A stretch of DNA of 9,621 bases from Methanosarcinales archaeon (lineage in GTDB: Archaea; Halobacteriota; Methanosarcinia; Methanosarcinales; Methanogasteraceae): the NCBI GenBank assembly GCA_030605805.1, contig JAUWHQ010000242.1:1-9621 (forward strand), in the 5' to 3' direction. The translations under genes were made by a program, and so were the position numbers. The notes beneath the pieces were generated by a model. It made no database searches. It was not told where the DNA came from and saw only the letters and a list, made by a program, of their open reading frames with translations. This document shows, one piece after another, positions 7,408 to 9,621 of the stretch (position 1 is its first letter; every line of letters begins with the position of its first letter).

Positions 7408-7995
7408 TTATCGTTTATGTTTTGTCTGTCCATACACATGATACAGACGCAAGAGCGCGGTCATATTGCTCAAGATGGCAAGGAAGGCGAGACCGATAAA
7501 TAGTTGATTTGAGAGGAGCATCAGGATCAGAACGATGAACCGTGCCGCGCGATCGCCGGGACCGACCTCGCATGGGATGTCGAGCCCTTCTGCACGGGCT
7601 CTCGAATAACTGACCATGAGCGATCCGGCAAAGGCTATGAATGTCAGCAGGATCAGGATCTGCTGATCTCCGATGGTCGCATAATACAGGATGCCAAATA
7701 GAATCGCTGCCTCTGAATATCGATCGATGAACGAATCAAAATAGGCACCGAATCTGGTTTCCAGTCCGAATTTCCTGGCAAACGCTCCATCGAATGCATC
7801 AAAAGCTCCAGAGAGGATAACCAGACACCCGCCACAAACGATGTGCCCGAGAGCGATTGTTATGCATGCGGCAATTGCAAAGAGAAAGCCGATGATTGAG
7901 AGGATATCCGGGCTCACTTTCGTATACGCCAGTATCTGGCAGAATGGATCCAGGATTTTTCCTGCCAGATTCCTTGCCTGATCTGTTATGTTCAC
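7408..7995 (-). CDS. CDP-alcohol phosphatidyltransferase, probable archaetidylinositol phosphate synthase
   Basis: An integral membrane enzyme that transfers a head group onto CDP-archaeol. The CDP-alcohol signature is complete: D66-x2-D69-G70-x2-A73-R74-x8-G83-x3-D87-x3-D91 (DAFDGAFAR then GAYFDSFID). About five to six hydrophobic helices are visible (near 28-47, 50-65, 94-108, 111-130, 151-165, 166-183). The SYSRARAEGL segment (129-138) is typical of the archaetidylinositol-phosphate branch, which uses inositol 1-phosphate; archaetidylglycerol phosphate synthase is the alternative. Length of 195 residues is normal. The start is GTG 7995, directly abutting the stop of the truncated toxin gene at 7996, and the N-terminus (AGKILDPFCQILAYTKVSPD) fits the family start. 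Co-transcribed with the mevalonate kinase. Confidence 0.9.
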   Translation of the reverse strand: MNITDQARNLAGKILDPFCQILAYTKVSPDILSIIGFLFAIAACITIALGHIVCGGCLVILSGAFDAFDGAFARKFGLETRFGAYFDSFIDRYSEAAILFGILYYATIGDQQILILLTFIAFAGSLMVSYSRARAEGLDIPCEVGPGDRAARFIVLILMLLSNQLFIGLAFLAILSNMTALLRLYHVYGQTKHKR

Positions 7996-8190
7996 TTATG
8001 TCCACTTTCCTGCGATTAATGGGTGACTGAAGAAAATCGCCGATCCTGCATGGTGCAGGAGTGGGGTGATCTCTTCGTCCAATATCTCCTGTCTGCTGAT
8101 TTCGTTGCCGATCTGCCGAACCCGGATCCAGCCAAGCTTACGCAAGAGTTGCCGCTTGCTGCAGGGGTTATTCTCGTCCAGAACGTTCAT
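7996..8190 (-). CDS. DUF5615-type PIN-like toxin, apparently truncated
   Basis: The 64 residues match, from memory, the first half of DUF5615 (Mut7-C/PIN-like) proteins, which are normally about 100-120 residues. Conserved points visible are VLDEN near the N-terminus (D5 and E6 acidic cluster), SKRQLLRKLGW (11-21), VRQIG (24-28) and LDEEITPLLHHAGSAIFF (37-54). The family then continues with FFTRD and the C-terminal half; here the frame runs into an unrelated LIAGKWT and a stop. The second catalytic Asp is therefore missing and the protein is probably inactive. The ATG overlaps the stop of the DUF433 gene as ATGA (8187-8190), the standard coupling of this pair. The stop abuts the phosphatidyltransferase start, so the truncation sits exactly at that junction. 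Confidence 0.7.
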   Translation of the reverse strand: MNVLDENNPCSKRQLLRKLGWIRVRQIGNEISRQEILDEEITPLLHHAGSAIFFSHPLIAGKWT

Positions 8191-8402
8191 GCGATTACCG
8201 GCTCCGAAACCATCTTTGGCGCATAAGCGACCAACGCCTCACGTGCCATGCGGACGGCTTCGGCAATCGCATCATAAGCCATGCCGCTCCCGACCTGTTC
8301 CAGTACATCCGCGACCATGATGCGTGTGCCACGAAAGGTCGGTTCGCCATGGCAGATGGCGGGGTCGGCTACGATGTAATCGCCCCAGGTTTTTGTTTCC
8401 AT
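8187..8402 (-). CDS. DUF433-family antitoxin-like protein, possibly with an internal deletion
   Basis: DUF433 proteins are small, helix-turn-helix-like putative antitoxins of PIN-like toxins. The signature is clear: YIVADPAICHGEP (9-21) and FRGTRIMVADVLEQVGSGM (23-41). Many relatives then have a stretch like EIIREWRG-SREAIAEAVRLA. Here MAYD (41-44) runs straight into AIAEAVRMAREAL (45-57), so about 12-13 residues appear to be missing in frame. At 71 residues it is close to normal size for short members, so this may be natural variation. Start ATG 8402 has AGGTGA 6 bases upstream. It overlaps the next gene by 4 bases. The region just upstream is the mevalonate kinase remnant. Confidence 0.8.
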   Translation of the reverse strand: METKTWGDYIVADPAICHGEPTFRGTRIMVADVLEQVGSGMAYDAIAEAVRMAREALVAYAPKMVSEPVIA

Positions 8403-8408
8403 TGTTTT

Positions 8409-8558
8409 TCACCTGATATAGTCTGGTTCGCTTCTGCGACTGTCGCGGTGGTGCGGGAGGTTGATTGCGGATGCGATCGCTCGCATGCCGTAGACCACGG
8501 GGTGTTCGCCGAAGAGGTGGGGTTTTCCGAGTGCGGGGTGGGTTCTGGTCATGTTACC
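8409..8558 (-). pseudogene. Broken 5' fragment of a mevalonate kinase gene
   Basis: The minus strand from ATG 8552 encodes LFGEHPVVYGMRAIASAINL, nearly the same as residues 12-31 of the intact kinase. Over the core (8432-8518 against 7279-7364) I count four substitutions and one extra G in about 86 bases. The G insertion (GCGGGAGG against GCGGAGG) shifts the frame just after SAINL, and a TGA ends the reading at 8409, so at most 47 residues are made. The first ten codons differ strongly (MTRTHPALGKPH against MATCTAPGKIY) and motif 1 has lost its PGK order. The GAGGT ribosome site of the intact gene is changed to GACGGT. Past the shifted point weak similarity continues (CAGAC) up to the ribosome site of the DUF433 gene. 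Confidence 0.85.
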
Positions 8559-8702
8559 GTCTTTGTCTTCTTTTCCGTCGGGCGATATTGGTCGTAAACC
8601 AGATTGTCGGTTCGTGACTCGATAATTTTTATTTTGACATTCGTAAATCTCTTTATCTTGCTCCATTCTCGCCTCATGGCATTGTGACAAAGCCTATCGA
8701 AG
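8559..8702 (-). promoter_or_regulatory. Intergenic region, weak promoter candidate for the remnant/antitoxin unit
   Basis: No convincing gene is seen here. An AT-rich stretch on the minus strand, CAAAATAAAAATTATC (8621-8636), is the only TATA-like element; a start site near 8600 would precede the kinase remnant by about 50 bases, as expected if this was once the promoter of that kinase copy. The open frame upstream of the remnant (to 8690) has no family resemblance. Confidence 0.3.
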
Positions 8703-9086
8703 TCAATCCAAAATTTGCCTAACTGGATCCCCTATTTTGACTCGTGTTATTGGGTGCTTTGGCAGTTCGCCTTTCGTTTCATCATCCAATGGTAGCTTTC
8801 GTGACACAAGTTGTCCCCCGTATGTACCCATAATTGCAGTAGATAGTATATCTGTCTCATAGGTTTTTGCCGTAGAGAACCTTTCGTTAACATTAGTAGC
8901 TTCTACTTTTGCTTTTACATATTCAAACCTGCCCAAAGATTCTTTAGTATCAGGATCTTTGATCTCATTACCCAGCTCATAAATTATGAACCGCATACCC
9001 TCTTCGACACCGTGCGCATACCCTCGATTAATAGCAACGGTGACCGTATCTATTATTTCTGCAACCTTGCCTTCGATCCCTATCAT
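8703..9086 (-). CDS. Small FlgT_C-like beta-barrel protein, function unknown
   Basis: A 127-residue protein whose first 75 residues resemble the C-terminal domain of flagellar assembly protein T: EGKVAEIIDTVTVAINRGYA (5-24), GVEEGMRFIIYELG (26-39), IKDPDTKESLG (42-52), then VKAKVEATNVNERFSTAK. The last part (RVKIGDPVRQI, 115-125) closes another strand pair. In archaea this fold occurs in soluble proteins unrelated to flagella, so no motility role is implied. There is no signal peptide or membrane segment. The ribosome site TAGGAGATGTGAT is strong and lies 10 bases before ATG 9086. The gap to the upstream gene is 21 bases, so the two are probably co-transcribed. Codons are richer in A/T than in the lipid genes downstream. 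Confidence 0.75.
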   Translation of the reverse strand: MIGIEGKVAEIIDTVTVAINRGYAHGVEEGMRFIIYELGNEIKDPDTKESLGRFEYVKAKVEATNVNERFSTAKTYETDILSTAIMGTYGGQLVSRKLPLDDETKGELPKHPITRVKIGDPVRQILD

Positions 9087-9107
9087 TATATCACATCTCC
9101 TATATAA

Positions 9108-9621
9108 TTAATTTAACATATCTATTATATTTTGTATTTCTTTTAACTTTATCTTTTTAACTTCTTCGGGAACAACCAACTCAAGTCTGTGTTCACCAGG
9201 AACGAAACGATCATTTTCAAAGCAATGTTGAGCAACATCGTCCAAATAATCTACACCCTTTTCCATCCTACAAAATTCTGCTTGAACCAATCCATTTGGT
9301 CGCACATTGTAAACTTTAAGTTGTCCTGCTAACTGCTCAATCTCCTGATCTGATACATAAAAGTTAAAACAAATACCTTCTATTAAATCTTCTGCACCTT
9401 TTATTATGCCAACCAGCCTACCACCGCGATAGACTATTTGATTTATCCTAAAATCTCTATCCCGCAGAGATGACAATCTTTCTTTTAAATGGCGTAATGG
9501 CTTAAAATATTTTTTAATATCTTTCTTTAGTTTTCTATTGTCCAAATCTAATGACTCTTTTATGGGTCTAAAAGGTACACTCCTTCTTAATTGATTTAAT
9601 AACTTTTGAGAAGCAACAGAC
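9108..9621 (-). CDS. Unrecognised charged protein, N-terminus beyond the window
   Basis: The reading frame is open from the stop at 9108 to the right edge, giving 170 visible residues. An internal TTG at 9545 could serve as start, but the frame upstream (SVASQKLLNQLRRSVPFRPI) reads like protein and no ribosome site precedes that TTG, so the gene most likely begins outside the window. The visible N-terminal part is lysine/arginine-rich and helical (KKDIKKYFKPLRHLKERLSS), followed by a beta-rich centre (IVYRGGRLVGIIKGAEDLIEG) and an acidic-to-basic helical end (VVPEEVKKIKLKEIQNIIDM). I recognise no family. It is co-directional with the FlgT_C-like gene 21 bases downstream, suggesting one transcript. 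The DNA is markedly AT-rich compared with 2400-5500, which may reflect horizontal acquisition. Confidence 0.7.
   Translation of the reverse strand, partial: SVASQKLLNQLRRSVPFRPIKESLDLDNRKLKKDIKKYFKPLRHLKERLSSLRDRDFRINQIVYRGGRLVGIIKGAEDLIEGICFNFYVSDQEIEQLAGQLKVYNVRPNGLVQAEFCRMEKGVDYLDDVAQHCFENDRFVPGEHRLELVVPEEVKKIKLKEIQNIIDMLN

Noticed and set aside
7279..8558. The two kinase 5' copies as target-site duplications or terminal repeats of a mobile element
   Set aside because: The repeats are coding sequence of the kinase, differ at their ends, and no transposase or integrase lies between them.
8409..8690. A 93-codon minus-strand frame read as a genuine gene
   Set aside because: Its second half is the frameshifted kinase remnant and its first half resembles nothing and lacks a conserved start, so it is better explained as a pseudogene with random upstream sequence.
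1..9621. CRISPR arrays, tRNA or rRNA genes
   Set aside because: No regularly spaced repeats, cloverleaf-like sequence or rRNA-like stretch was seen on either strand by eye.

Overview
All ten protein genes in this window lie on the minus strand, so transcription runs from high to low coordinates. The window looks like archaeal chromosomal DNA. It has a mevalonate kinase next to an archaetidylinositol-phosphate-synthase-like CDP-alcohol phosphatidyltransferase (archaeal lipid synthesis), a secreted Ig-like protein with dense N-glycosylation sequons, TATA-like boxes ahead of some genes, and good Shine-Dalgarno sites. A methanogen- or ANME-related euryarchaeon is my best guess, but this is inference and there is no marker gene to settle it.

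Layout in transcription order. (1) 9621-8703: two genes, an unrecognised protein cut by the window edge and a small FlgT_C-like beta-barrel protein, in visibly AT-rich DNA. (2) 8702-6496: a lipid-precursor block. It starts with a broken, partly duplicated 5' end of the mevalonate kinase gene. A DUF433/DUF5615-type toxin-antitoxin pair follows, and both partners look shortened. Then come the CDP-alcohol phosphatidyltransferase and the intact mevalonate kinase. (3) 6405-5619: a two-gene unit, a 77-residue acidic protein followed 10-20 bases later by a PIN-domain nuclease, possibly another toxin-antitoxin module. (4) 5495-2380: a large GH35-type glycosidase with a GH42-like glutamine-amidotransferase-fold domain, coupled by a 4-base ATGA overlap to a 283-residue protein of unknown function. 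(5) 2253-1: the N-terminal 751 residues of a secreted, probably heavily glycosylated surface protein that continues past the left edge.

How the parts may work together. The kinase and the phosphatidyltransferase serve successive ends of ether-lipid synthesis: isoprenoid supply and inositol-phosphate head-group transfer. The glycosidase has no signal peptide and probably acts in the cytoplasm on imported or internal oligosaccharides; its coupled partner is unknown. The surface protein has its own upstream region with TATA-like boxes, a dyad and a tandem 7-mer.

Most worth a second look: the mevalonate kinase remnant at about 8415-8558, nearly identical to the intact gene over a central 86 bases but different at its start, and the decayed toxin-antitoxin pair lodged between that remnant and the lipid gene.
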